A stretch of DNA of 64,000 nt from Branchiostoma floridae (Eukaryota > Chordata > Leptocardii > Amphioxiformes > Branchiostomatidae). The position numbers were made by a program, and so were the translations under genes. A model generated the notes under the pieces. That model was not told the origin of the DNA, ran no database searches, and saw only the letters and a list, made by a program, of their open reading frames with translations. Position 1 is the stretch's first letter, and the number at the start of each line of letters is the position of its first letter. Location: the NCBI RefSeq assembly GCF_000003815.2, contig NC_049979.1, positions 10,889,381 to 10,953,380 of the forward strand. Direction: 5' to 3'. Below, one piece after another: positions 37,101-46,436 of the stretch.

Positions 37101-40100
37101 TGTGCAAAGTTTAACCCTTGATTCGCCAACCTGATTAAACTATTCAAGAGAGAGACTACAATGGAACACAGTAGTACCGCACATGTCCTAAACTAACCAA
37201 CGCTATCGCTTTCGTGTGTTGTAGGTCGTGCTCTGTGAGAAGAACAAGCGAGTCAAGACCCTGCCATTCAGGAAGAACTTCCCGTCGGAAACAGTGGCAG
37301 GTCAGATTCTGATTGTGTCTTCAATGTTCTGCACACGTGTGACATGATCTGAACCTTTCTTCATATCGTTTGGAGTACTGTACACCTCAGCCCGGTACAA
37401 TGCCTCAGGGGCTGAACTCTGCCTGGCATTCGGCAGGTCAGCCAACATCATCCCCGATCATACAATACAAAGACTTTTCTTGTTTTAACACTCAGCACTT
37501 ATGATAAAGGGTAGTAGTACACAAGAACAGTGGACTCCTACTCCTACCATGGTTGCCTGTGTGGCCAAAGGCTATAGAAACGAAAATGGGCACCACCCCT
37601 ATATACCGAAAGGTGTAGGAAGGATGTTAAATTTTCATATTAAGATCTTACTCAGATAACTTATCAGTAACGTTACGCTTGTCTTGCAGCCCGCCCGGCA
37701 GCCCCGACAGCCGCGCCCCTGCAGCCGGGACAGCTGCCCCCGTGGGTGCCGGAGGCCGCCAAGCTTCTCAACTCCGACAGAAACGCCGCGGACTGGGCGG
37801 AGCTGGCCAACAGGCTGGGTGAGTAAAGTCTGATATGAAGTTAAGATGTATCCGACGTGACGTTCGGTGTTTGCCACTAGCTTATTTTTTAAGGTTCTTA
37901 ACTGTAAAGTAATTGCATAAAACTTTTTCTTGAATAAATCATATAGATCGTGAATCACCGGCCTCAGATTTTAGTTTTTAAAAAGGCCAAGTATGTTTCC
38001 TGGTCGCTACTTTTCATGTTTGCTATATTGTCTCATCAGTATACAAATTGATACTTAGTGATCAGAACATGGTCGGTATAAAAAAAGCTGTCTTCGCTTT
38101 GTAATAATTAGGCTATAGTAGTCAGAAGACGGAGACAAACCGGGAAGCAAACTGGAGTGAGAATGGTCTTGTTTTAGCGCTAGTGAGCCTATACTACAGA
38201 GATTAGACTCAATGTTTCCCCTCTGTAATACCCAGGCTACAGCAGCCAGAAGACGGAGACGTTCATGAAGTCCGCGGACCCGACCTCCGCCCTGCTGCGG
38301 GACTGGCTGGACGGCAGCGGGGAGGCGGCGGTGGACCTGGTCACCAAGGCGCTGGAGAACATGGGCAGGGACGACGTGCTGCAGGTCATCAGGGGCCGCC
38401 AGGGTAGGCGCAGTTACCAGTTATAAAGTTGTTTTGGATATTTTTAATACAAAGTCAGCTCTTCAATAACTGAGATGTTTAGACCGTGTTGTATGAAAAT
38501 AAAGTATAAAGTGAGAGTGCAGTTTGGCGTGACATTTGCGACATTAAGATTCATGTCATTTGAAAGTTCAGGAGGAAGTAATCTCCATATTCTATCAAAT
38601 TGTAGAGATTGTTATGTCTTTGAACAGTTTGCCTGCGGATAAACGTATTGATGACAACTGTTTGTCCTACAGGAGCTGTTGACACCCAGCCCGACATCTT
38701 CATCAGTTACCAGTGGGACATCCAGGACCGTGTGCGGGACCTGCGGGACCGGCTGGAGGCTGCCGGGTACCCCTGCTGGATGGACATCGGGCAGATGGGC
38801 GGAGGGGACGCGCTGTACGAGAAGATCGACCAGGGCATGAGGGCGGCCAAGGTGAGTACATCAGAGACAGATCTGACATCAATGTATGGTCTGAGCTTTA
38901 GACGCTATAGAATTTAGCCTGGTATCCGCCCGTATTCGTCTACCTGAGTTGGTCCCCACCCTTAAGCGCTGTACGAGAAGATCGGCCAGGGCATGAGGGC
39001 GGCCAAAGTGAGTACATCAGAGACAGATCTAGCATCAATGTATGGTCATGAGCTTTAGACGCTATAGAATTTAGCCTGATATCCACCCGTATTTATTTAC
39101 CTGAGCTGGTCCCTACCCTTAAATATAGTATAAGCGCCGTACGAGAAGATCGACCAGGGCATGAGGTCGTCCTAGGTCGGTAGATCAGCTGTAGTCCCTA
39201 GCAGGCTCCATACTGGCCATGGGTTGCGTTCTTGCGGATAAAAAGAGTACAAATTGACCAAAGAGCGTGAACAATTTGCCGGTGTCCCTTGGCATCCTAT
39301 AGATGGTCAGCTAACTCACTTGGCAAGTTGTTAAATGGTATTTTTCAGGAACCTAATGAGTACCCCAACTGTCTCATGTTAAAAGTGTTTACGTCAATGG
39401 TTTATACGCTTTATACGCTGTAGAATCAGCTACTGTGTGGGGTCGACTGTTTTATGATACATGATATTCCATGGAATGGTTGAGAAATACACGTTCATTA
39501 GGTATTTTCTTGGTTTCCTGTATACTACACGCAGTATCTTACCCAGCGCTGGTCTACAGTTGATATATATGGTGAGATATACGTTATTCAAAGTGCTCTA
39601 TTGTTACCTTTAGACATGCTCTATGCCCTAAACCTCCAAACCTCTAACATGGATTGCTTGTCCTGCAGGTTGTGATCGCCTGCCTGACCACCAAGTACTC
39701 GGAATATACATAGTTGTTATGCGCTTTGCTGTAAACTACCAAAACTAACATGGGTTACTTGTCCTGCAGGTTGTGATCGCCTGCCTGACCACCAAGTACT
39801 CGGTGTCGCAGAACTGCAGCAAGGAGATCAACCTGGCCAGCCTGCTGGGGAAGACCATCATCCCCATCATGTTCCAGAAGATCGACTGGCCCCCGCCCGG
39901 CGGCATGTCCCTCATCTTCTCACCGCTGCTCTACATCGACATGACCAGTAAGTTTGGAAACAGTTTTATCAGGTTGTTAGTTCAATAATTTCGACAAAAG
40001 AGGGGCCTCCGTGTCCCCAAGTAGCAAACTTTGTTGCGTGAAATCGTTTTATAATTCGTCGAAAGTAAATTACGACGGACTTTATTTTATAACCAAAATT

Positions 40101-40685
40101 TGAACCATCGCCGACGTTTTAACAACCTGTCTACTGACATCCTCAAAGGATAAGGACAAATAGGATCATTAATGACTAGTAAAACATACTGTCAGACCAA
40201 ACCAATTAATATGAAGTAATATGAATATGATATTCTAATAATTTGATGTAACTGGGCTAAGTTTTTCTTTGATTTTTCCAACAACTACTTATTGTAAAGA
40301 TGGGCCAGTTCTAGCAGTATGTTTCACGATTTTCTCCATCAATTGGTGCATCCACAAATTTATCAAATCATTTTCTGCATACGGATAATCATTCAGAGAA
40401 GTGACATTTTGCCCGTCTGTTTATCCAGGCAACGGTGGTGGCCATGGCGGTGCCGGCATCCACTCCAAGCTGGAGACCAAGTTCCAGGAGGTGGTGGAGC
40501 GGATCCAGACCACCATCCAGCCTGTCGGCGCGGGGAAGAGGGACAGCACGGTGCCAGAGTCACCGGAGAAGCAGGCAAGCAACACCGGCAGTCCCGCTAA
40601 GAGACCTAACAGTGCTGCAAGGCGACCCAACAGTGCAGTGTCCCAGACACAGGTCACAAAGTGTGGGGCATGTGTCATACTGTAG
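28160..40685 (+). CDS. NHR - Roc - COR - death domain - TIR protein with CaaX box
   Basis: A multidomain ROCO-type protein, probably a membrane-attached innate-immune or cell-death signalling switch (inferred). Exons: 28160-28625, 28802-28964, 29236-29369, 29809-30014, 30761-30979, 31185-31298, 31614-31799, 32055-32165, 32866-33009, 33352-33558, 33963-34124, 34697-34835, 35386-35543, 36079-36177, 36620-36760, 37225-37300, 37690-37818, 38236-38403, 38673-38851, 39770-39947 and 40429-40685. All joins keep frame, giving about 1,211 aa. Domains: Neuralized repeat 1-155 ([16 protein letters not shown]); Roc GTPase with P-loop GQDRVGKT (193-200), switch II DFAGQ (384-388) and VGTHRN (479-484); COR about 540-800 ([18 protein letters not shown]); death domain about 925-1005 ([23 protein letters not shown]); TIR about 1014-1126 ([21 protein letters not shown]); C-terminus CVIL. 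The ATG at 28160 opens a complete NHR. No gene symbol is known to me for this architecture. Confidence 0.9.
30589..30706. repeat. Dispersed repeat, relative of 18193-18307
   Basis: The segment from ATCAACTGGATATGATTTTC to TTTATACCCTAAC matches the GALM-intron copy along most of its length. It lies in intron 4 of the Roc-COR-TIR gene. Class unknown. Confidence 0.5.
30959..31138 (+). repeat. Five 36-bp copies of an exon end plus its donor site
   Basis: The last 21 nt of exon 5 (encoding VYYTTHQ) plus GTAATGTTTCAGTCC form a 36-bp unit repeated five times. Donor-like CAG|GT positions fall at 30980, 31016, 31052, 31088 and 31124, exactly 36 bp apart. Every unit carries both TTTCAG and CAGGTAA(T/C)G, so each spacer copy could act as a 24-nt exon. 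Copies 2 and 3 have in-frame TAG, while copies 4 and 5 stay open (SVYYTTHQ and SMYYTTHQ). Confidence 0.9.
32383..32755. repeat. Diverged ~57-bp minisatellite
   Basis: About six units recur with the pattern GATCACATTTCAGYACYAAGGACAGGACC followed by a variable GTAGCAGGGATTGT-like part (written here as a consensus in two pieces). Divergence between copies is high. It occupies the intron between exons 8 and 9 of the Roc-COR-TIR gene. Confidence 0.7.
34146..34324. mobile_element. MITE with GGTCACATTTCCAAACC ends (copy 1)
   Basis: The left end CGGTCACATTTCCAAACC is inverted at the right as GGTTTAAAAATGTGACAT. GC-rich GGCCTGG and GGCCGGGCC blocks lie just inside. A sister copy lies about 70 bp downstream (34395-34599). 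Both are in the intron after exon 11 of the Roc-COR-TIR gene. Confidence 0.65.
34395..34599. mobile_element. MITE with GGTCGCATTTCCAAACC ends (copy 2)
   Basis: The left end GGCTTAGGTCGCATTTCC pairs with the right end GAAAGTGTGACCTAGGCTTA. The interior shares CCCGAAAGCTGCCC and CCGGGCCCCGG with the copy at 34146-34324. Two same-orientation copies in one intron suggest local duplication or a preferred target. Confidence 0.7.
35570..35800 (+). mobile_element. tRNA-derived SINE-like element
   Basis: A tRNA-like head is visible: TAGCTCTTAGC near 35571 in the position of an A box, and GAGTTCGAATCCC (35614-35626) matching the RNA polymerase III B box consensus GGTTCGANTCC closely. About 170 bp of unrelated sequence follows. 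It begins a few bases downstream of the stop-containing read-through of exon 13. It is not a functional tRNA because no acceptor-stem pairing is seen. The right boundary is uncertain. Confidence 0.55.
38101..38136 (+). repeat. Decayed duplicate of the exon 18 acceptor region
   Basis: GGCTATAGTAGTCAGAAGAC (about 38111-38130) mirrors GGCTACAGCAGCCAGAAGAC at the start of exon 18 (38236-38255). Similarity extends to the preceding GTAATA and the following GGAGAC. The acceptor AG is preserved, but the frame gains a TAG, so it is a non-coding relic of the death-domain exon boundary. Confidence 0.8.
38809..39172 (+). repeat. Three copies of the first TIR exon end and donor
   Basis: The last 43 nt of exon 19 (encoding [14 protein letters not shown]) and the following intron sequence recur at about 38966-39007 and, shortened, at 39134-39172. 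Copy 2 retains a GTGAGT donor (39008). Copy 3 has lost the homologous end. Periods are about 156 and 168 bp. The flanking ACATCAGAGACAGATCT is shared by copies 1 and 2, so the unit is exon plus intron. Confidence 0.88.
39650..39702 (+). repeat. Truncated duplicate of the second TIR exon acceptor
   Basis: CTTGTCCTGCAGGTTGTGAT at about 39658-39677 repeats the true acceptor and exon start at about 39759-39778, and identity continues to TACTCGG. The copy then runs into a TAG at about 39711-39713. Using the upstream acceptor would truncate the TIR domain just after KYSEYT. Confidence 0.9.
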
Positions 40686-40807
40686 GTATCAAACACAGTG
40701 TAACACCTGTCTGTGTAACACGTGCACAGTCTCCATGTACAGGACTCTGTGAAGCTGGTCCCTGCAGAGCTAGACAATGGAGGACTGCTATTAGCTAGAA
40801 GCGCGAC

Positions 40808-40907
40808 ATACAGTCAAACCTGCCCAAGACGACCACCCGGAAAAAGCGGTAAAAATGGCCAGGTGGTCGCTGAAAAGAGGTGGTCGCTCGGGCAGGTTTG
40901 ACTGTAT
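40808..40907. mobile_element. 100-bp MITE with 18-bp perfect inverted ends
   Basis: ATACAGTCAAACCTGCCC (40808-40825) is exactly inverted at 40890-40907. The interior has two GGTGGTCGCT blocks and their inverse, so nearly the whole element can fold. It lies in the probable 3' UTR of the Roc-COR-TIR gene, where it could place a hairpin in the mRNA. Confidence 0.88.
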
Positions 40908-40911
40908 CTAA

Positions 40912-40950
40912 AGCTTAACGGTCATGCTCTTACGACTGAGCTATGGTACA
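40912..40950 (-). repeat. tRNA 5'-half-like fragment
   Basis: On the minus strand, TAGCTCAGTCGTAAGAGCAT resembles a tRNA D-arm with A box. No matching B box or 3' half follows on the minus strand; instead the adjacent MITE begins within a few bases. It may be the head of a truncated SINE, not a tRNA gene. Confidence 0.35.
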
Positions 40951-40967
40951 GCTTTGTACAAATATTC

Positions 40968-40973
40968 AATAAA
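40968..40973 (+). terminator. Polyadenylation signal AATAAA
   Basis: AATAAA lies 283 bp downstream of the Roc-COR-TIR stop codon. A second AATAAA is at 41687-41692, so a short and a long 3' UTR are both possible. Confidence 0.45.
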
Positions 40974-41686
40974 GGATTCAGTTGTGCTGGACAGTCTGTG
41001 TCACAAAGTGAACACAGTATCAGTAGGATCAAGCCATGTAGGCACCAAATATTATTCTGTGTTTTGTGTTTTCTTTTACTCTTGTAAATAAGAGTTATTG
41101 TAAATCTTGTCTATAAGAAGTTGCCTGGTGTACTTAATGTTGTGCCATATGCATGTTCAGGTCTATTCAAAACTAAGTCATTTACAGACATCATCTAGTT
41201 TGCCTAATGTTAGCTAACCTGAGTAGCATCCCTGTTACTCCCATATACTCGCTCACACCAATGTTGGTTGAGACCAAGAATCAACCAACATGCATGCCTA
41301 AATGTTGACTTTTCTGTATATTCCATCACAAATACTGTGTTGCACTGCTTTCAGAAGAGTGACATACACAAGTGACATACCCACTACACAGACAGAAAAG
41401 CAGACATGATGGAAATATCTAATCTAGTACACTGTCACCAGATATGTCAGATCTCCAATAGATGGTAACGTCTCTTTCGTTGCAACATCTTTGAGAAAAT
41501 ATTTTTTTTGCATCAGTTTTCCTTAAGATTGATTTCATGTTTGCACTACTTTGCCAGTTTCAGGTTTAGATTTTGGATAGATGGGGTTTGCTGAGATACT
41601 TTCCTCGTGTCATGTAACATACCTACAGTTGTAAATATGTATATGTGGAAAAAGAATATGTATATGTGTGAAAAGGCATTATGTGA

Positions 41687-41692
41687 AATAAA
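41687..41692 (+). terminator. Alternative polyadenylation signal AATAAA
   Basis: This is a distal AATAAA about 1 kb past the Roc-COR-TIR stop, in AT-rich sequence. It would give the longer 3' UTR. Confidence 0.35.
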
Positions 41693-42509
41693 CCTTGGTG
41701 TAAATATCTTACAGATTTGCAATCAATTTCATAGAAGTTGGTGAATTGTTTGATATCAATTAAAAGTCACAATATTGTTTTATACTTGGGTCATATCTTT
41801 TTTTTCCTTAGGAATGTCTGTAAGATTATCAAGACTGCATTTATTAGGGACCCTTTGATTATTCAAGTAACTTTTCATGATAAAATGCACCTGCAGAGCT
41901 AAGTTAGCAGTAGCAAGTAACACAATCTGTAGCTGCAAATATGGAAAAAGTGCAACTTTACTTTTGTTGGACAGACAATAATGGAACTACATCATGCATA
42001 TTATTAAAACACAATAAAGAGCAGGTATGTCAAAGACAGACAATGCTCAAAATATGACAAAGGGTAACAAAACAATTTGCTCTCAGATATTGAAGGCATG
42101 GATGTCTCATGATGTCATTGATGTAAGAGAGCATCTCATAACCACAAATAGGAGTCATATGGGTAAGTTAGCCAATCATTTGACATAAAAACTTTTCTGT
42201 AGACCTACCATCATGAAAGTTGAGCTGCCAAAGAAAATCTGTGTCACAGGGATTATACAAAAATAAAATGTGCTGAATTGCAAGATGAAAATAAATATTC
42301 CCAAAATTGGCATCATATAAGAATAACTGCCATTATAACTATTCTGGCCTGCAGAATGCCAGTTTGTCTGAATCATTGCTATTCAGCTCCAGAGAAACAA
42401 GCATGATCCAGATCACACTAGGCAAACTCCATCCATCATTCACTTTGTCCTGTGTCTGGGCAATCTACAAGAAATGTCTGTAAACACGTAAACAAAACAA
42501 CCCTATCTA

Positions 42510-44872
42510 TCACAGCAGCCATGGCATGTCTTTCCTTGGAAAGTCCTTGGCAGTGAATCTGGTATCATACGGACGTTCTCCCCTCCACTTCAGCAGCTCC
42601 TGCAGACACTGCAGGATGACCGGGTCAAAGTTCAGGTCAAACTTGTTAGCAAACAGGTGATGACAGTCAATCAGCCACTGCATGTCTCCGACTCCGAAAA
42701 TGCACACGTCTCGCACGTACTTCCCCTGACAGGGTGGGTACTGCTTACCCTCGAAGTACACCCACTTGATGGCACGGATGGAGGACGACCACGTGGGTTT
42801 GGAAAACCCACCCGGAGCTGATGGGAGTTTGTTCAGGGTGGCCCAGTAGAACTCGTCTGGGCTGAAAAATAAAAAACGTATGAAAATTTTGTCCACCATC
42901 TAAAATTACATAACATTTAATACATAACACATTTACACTATACGGATTTATCAATCCATTGTAACCACTATCTAGCTATTTTCTATGGAACATATTAAAC
43001 AACAGTCCATCTTACCATAAACCCAGGGCATGGAACACATTTTTCTACATATCTTAACTTAACTATAGATCCAACTGGAAACAGTTAGGAAACCATTGCA
43101 GCTTTTGCATGCTATAGTCAATATAGTAAAAAATCCTCATAGTACATGGTCTAGACATCATAAATCCCTGCATCACTTTAAGCTATACGGACCTGTATAA
43201 GCAGATAGTATTTTTATGTACCTGTATGTGTCCTGAGACCACTCCAGTAGGTCCTTAGCTACCTTGTCTGTCAGCACCCAGCTCATGAATGCACGGCTGG
43301 CGATGTAGTATGCGATGCCAGTATAAATGGTCACATTGTGGGGAGGGGGGCTTTTCCTCTTTTCTGTCTGAACCACTGACATCTGACCATCCTGAAAGAA
43401 ATTGTTGAAGGAGCAAACGTTAAGTAACATATATCCACTGCAGGTAACACTGGGGTAAGATTTCTAACCTTTGGTATCAATTCACCCACTAACTTTTTTA
43501 AAGACATTTTTCTCTTTTCACAAGTGTAGAACAAAATCCTACAAACTTGACATTGAATATGCAATAGGACAAAAATCTTCATGAATATTTTCATCAGGTT
43601 GTAGCAGAACCGACAATATTGTCCTGAGGAAGGTAGCAAAAGGACTACCAATATGCTGGCAAGCAAGTATCTCTTGATTGAGTGCTGAGAACTTTGCTAG
43701 CCACACATCTAGTTTAATAATTTAAGTTTTTTTGCAAATTTTTCCCTGTGAGTGAGTGAGTGAGTAAGCTAATTGCAGGTAACATGGAATGGCACTGACA
43801 AAAGTGTATGCGTCGACTCTACTTTAACGGTTAACTCTAGATTCTAAGTTGTTGGGTTTGACTTCTCTAATAAGCATCAGAATTATCATATCTAGACTTA
43901 CACTATTGGAGACTACATCGTGGACAAAGCGTGTCCTGTCCCCATGGATGTTGCTGGAAGACTGGACACCAGGAATGTCATTCTGTCCACCAAACACTCT
44001 CAGCTGTGCAACAATCTCATTCTGCGTCTTGAGTGGGAAGTCCTGCCCAGCCAGGTTGATCACATAGCGCCATCTGACGGGGGAGCTGACCAGGTCGTGC
44101 AGACAGTTCAGGTCTGCCTGTAGCCTGCTGTACCCGCCGTACACGACGGACTCCAGTCGACGGGAAATGAAAACATTGTCATAGCAGTCCGCCACTGCCG
44201 ACAGCACCGCTCTGAACTCGGACGGAGACCTTTTGTCCACATGTATGCAGTATACGTTGTACGGAGTGTAGATGGAATGTAGTAACAGTTCTACCTGAGC
44301 AGCGTTCTTGTGCACGACGAGGATGTATGCTATGGGAAAGTCCCTTGTGTCCACTCCAGCTGACAAGTTCTGCTGCCAGTTCTGAGTATAGTCAAGACAG
44401 CTTGCAGCAGCAACATTCAAATGATGAGAATGTGAGAGAGCTGTGCTAGACTCAGTAAGGTCTGCTTTACTTTGGTTCCTTTGGAGTAAGTCAACACAGG
44501 TGTCCCAGGCAACAGGTCTTTGGGCATGAGTTTGTTTTGCGTGGTGACTTTCTCTTGTGCTGTGTCCAGTGACTCTGTTTCTGCTGCTCCTGATGTGGGA
44601 AAGAAACAAGATTTAAAGTTGATTCAATAGCATCTGGCCACCATGCAAGCAGTTCCATTTTATGAGTGTATTCATCTATAGTTCTGAGAAAAAAAGATGC
44701 CTGTGCCAAGTTACATCTGGAAAAGTGGCATGTACCTTTTGAGAAAGCTGGTAACATGTTGTTTCTTCACAGTCATGTAGTTTGATAAGAAAGCGAGCCC
44801 TACTGCAGCCATGAGGCACACCAGCAGGACCAGACCCAGCCTCCTCCTCCTGCAGGGCACCAGTACTCCCAT
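42510..44872 (-). CDS. GCNT-type beta-1,6-N-acetylglucosaminyltransferase, complete
   Basis: Golgi type II membrane enzyme of family GT14 that adds branching GlcNAc to O-glycans or poly-lactosamine (family knowledge). Minus-strand exons: 44872-44736, 44589-43902, 43391-43222 and 42861-42510. Joins keep frame and give 448 aa (human GCNT1 is about 428). Residues 1-11 are short and basic (PCRRRR). A single membrane span follows at about 12-31 (LGLVLLVCLMAAVGLAFL), then a stem. GT14 signatures: FPIAYILVVHKNA, YNVYCIHVDKRS, RLESVVYGGYSRLQADLNC, INLAGQDFPLKTQNEIV, WSQDTYRSPDEFYWATL, YPPCQGKYVRDVCIFGVGD and HHLFANKFDL. Which GCNT paralogue it corresponds to cannot be set from sequence alone. It is transcribed divergently from the RdRP gene. 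Confidence 0.93.
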
Positions 44873-44881
44873 GGTTCACAC

Positions 44882-45109
44882 CAGGACTGTCTCCAGCTAG
44901 GAATTATTTTCTGTCTCACTCATTGTTTGGGAGCCCAAATTGTTGATTCTTGTTAATAAAATCATTCTAAGTTACAAAAATACCCTTATTTTTCAATTTC
45001 ATGTCACAAAGTTCAGATTTTTGGACGGATGGGGTGAATTTTTTTGGTCTGCCCCAACAAGCAAAATTCCATCCTGGTATTGGAGGGACAGGTCCTGGAG
45101 ACAGCCCTG
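44882..45109. mobile_element. MITE, CAGGGCTGT family (copy B)
   Basis: It starts CAGGACTGTCTCCAG and ends CTGGAGACAGCCCTG. Inside is a GGTGAATTTTT stretch, an inverted variant of the family motif AAAAATTTCACC. It lies 10 bp upstream of the GCNT-like start codon, so it probably forms part of that gene's 5' leader or promoter. Confidence 0.7.
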
Positions 45110-45676
45110 ATTCACACAGCCTCCATCACCTGCTGCAGCACCTGGAGGAGTCACCTGGAACAACAGATAAAATATAAGCATGACATCACCATGACACAGA
45201 GGTTGGTGAGTCCTGATAAACACAACATACTCATACACGCATGGTCATGCACACTATCTACATTTTTTTAAAAGTATTAAACCAACAGCTAACAATAACA
45301 ACGGTTGAAAAAAAACTTTTAGACGCCCCCCTCCCCCGCCAACACCTACACAGCACCATAAAGCACAAATCATACCGCACGACTTACCGTGCACTGGAAT
45401 GATTTGTCTTTCGGACATCTTTAGCCGTCATCGATATCCCTTTAAGCTACATCATTACCAGACCGGCTTGCAAGCAGCAACTTTTTGTTTTAACCGTGCA
45501 CGGCCGTGCACCGTGTACCGTTAGAATTTCAGCGGCGACACCAAAACACCGGGATCTACTTCCGGGTGAACCGCTAGCACCCCTGGGAACAAGAGCACGG
45601 GGCGGAAAGCACGAGCCTGGCATATCCGCACACCTGTTCAGGTGTCATGAATCATTTGATAAGTTCCGTGTCTGTA

Positions 45677-45871
45677 GTTTCGGGACACGTTACGTTTAAC
45701 GTTACGAGTTTCGGTGCGCCTGCTTTTCTAGTGCACCCAACGCACGGAGGTTTTATCAAACAATGACGCCAAGGGGAAACCTGGTAGTTTCGATTATATA
45801 TGGGCGGTACCGAAACCATCCTGGTTTCGGTCAAATCAGCTAGGTTTCCTTCTATGAGGAGCTGCGTTTCG
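45677..45871. promoter_or_regulatory. CCGAAAC/GTTTCGG cluster upstream of RdRP
   Basis: Exact heptamers lie at 45677 (GTTTCGG), 45708 (GTTTCGG), 45810 (CCGAAAC) and 45824 (GTTTCGG). Near matches are GTTTCGA (45787), GTTTCC (45844) and GTTTCG (45866). The central pair is a perfect inverted repeat, ACCGAAACCA (45809-45818) and TGGTTTCGGT (45822-45831), with a 3-nt spacer. GAAAC is the half-site recognised by interferon-regulatory-factor-type DNA-binding domains, but the binding factor here is unknown. A TATA-like sequence sits between the motifs. Confidence 0.45.
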
Positions 45872-46436
45872 TCTCTGTTCCAGTATTCTGGAGAACCCGT
45901 TGTTTAGTCGAGGGGTAAAACTTCGACACAGCACTACCAGACTACCGTGTGAGGTAGAGAAGGCCTTTGGCAGCAGAGCTAGCTCTAGGTCAAGTGCACA
46001 AATCACCGCGTGACGTCAGCATTGGCACTGTGCCTGAAACTGAGCGGTGGGAAAACAACAGGTGCGAATGCAATTTCTATCATTATTATGACAGTGCCAT
46101 CTCGAAGTGGTATACCCATAACTGAAATCCCATATCAACTGCTAAGCTTTATGTGTATATTGGGCACATTACCAAACGACGGAAGTGAATGCTTTCGGAG
46201 TGTTTGGGGCATTCATTAGCTGTGTTTATTTTGGGTGGGCCATAGGCATAGTAGGGCGATGTACATGTACCGTTGGACCCAACGATCAGTGCCTGAGCGC
46301 GGTGGAAAGTTTCTCACTGAGCTACAAGCTTAGATGGTCTTCAAAGTATACTAGCTAACGGATATCTTTTGCGTGAATGACTAATATTATTCTAATTTAT
46401 AAGACTGCTGAATGATATTTACTGTAAACAATAGAC

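Larger units (their letters stand above)
40686..42509. other. 3' flank between convergent genes
   Basis: This holds the probable 3' UTR of the plus-strand Roc-COR-TIR gene, with AATAAA signals at 40968 and 41687, and the 3' side of the minus-strand GCNT-like gene. A MITE is at 40808-40907. A TTTATT at 41840-41845 could be the minus-strand polyadenylation signal, but it is about 670 bp beyond that gene's stop. Confidence 0.5.
44873..46436. other. Divergent intergenic region, GCNT-like and RdRP
   Basis: No coding sequence is recognised. It holds a MITE directly upstream of the GCNT-like ATG (44882-45109), a cluster of CCGAAAC-type motifs (45677-45871) with a TATA-like ATTATATATGGG (about 45793-45804), and the 5' leader of the RdRP gene. 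Either gene could have non-coding first exons here. Confidence 0.5.
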
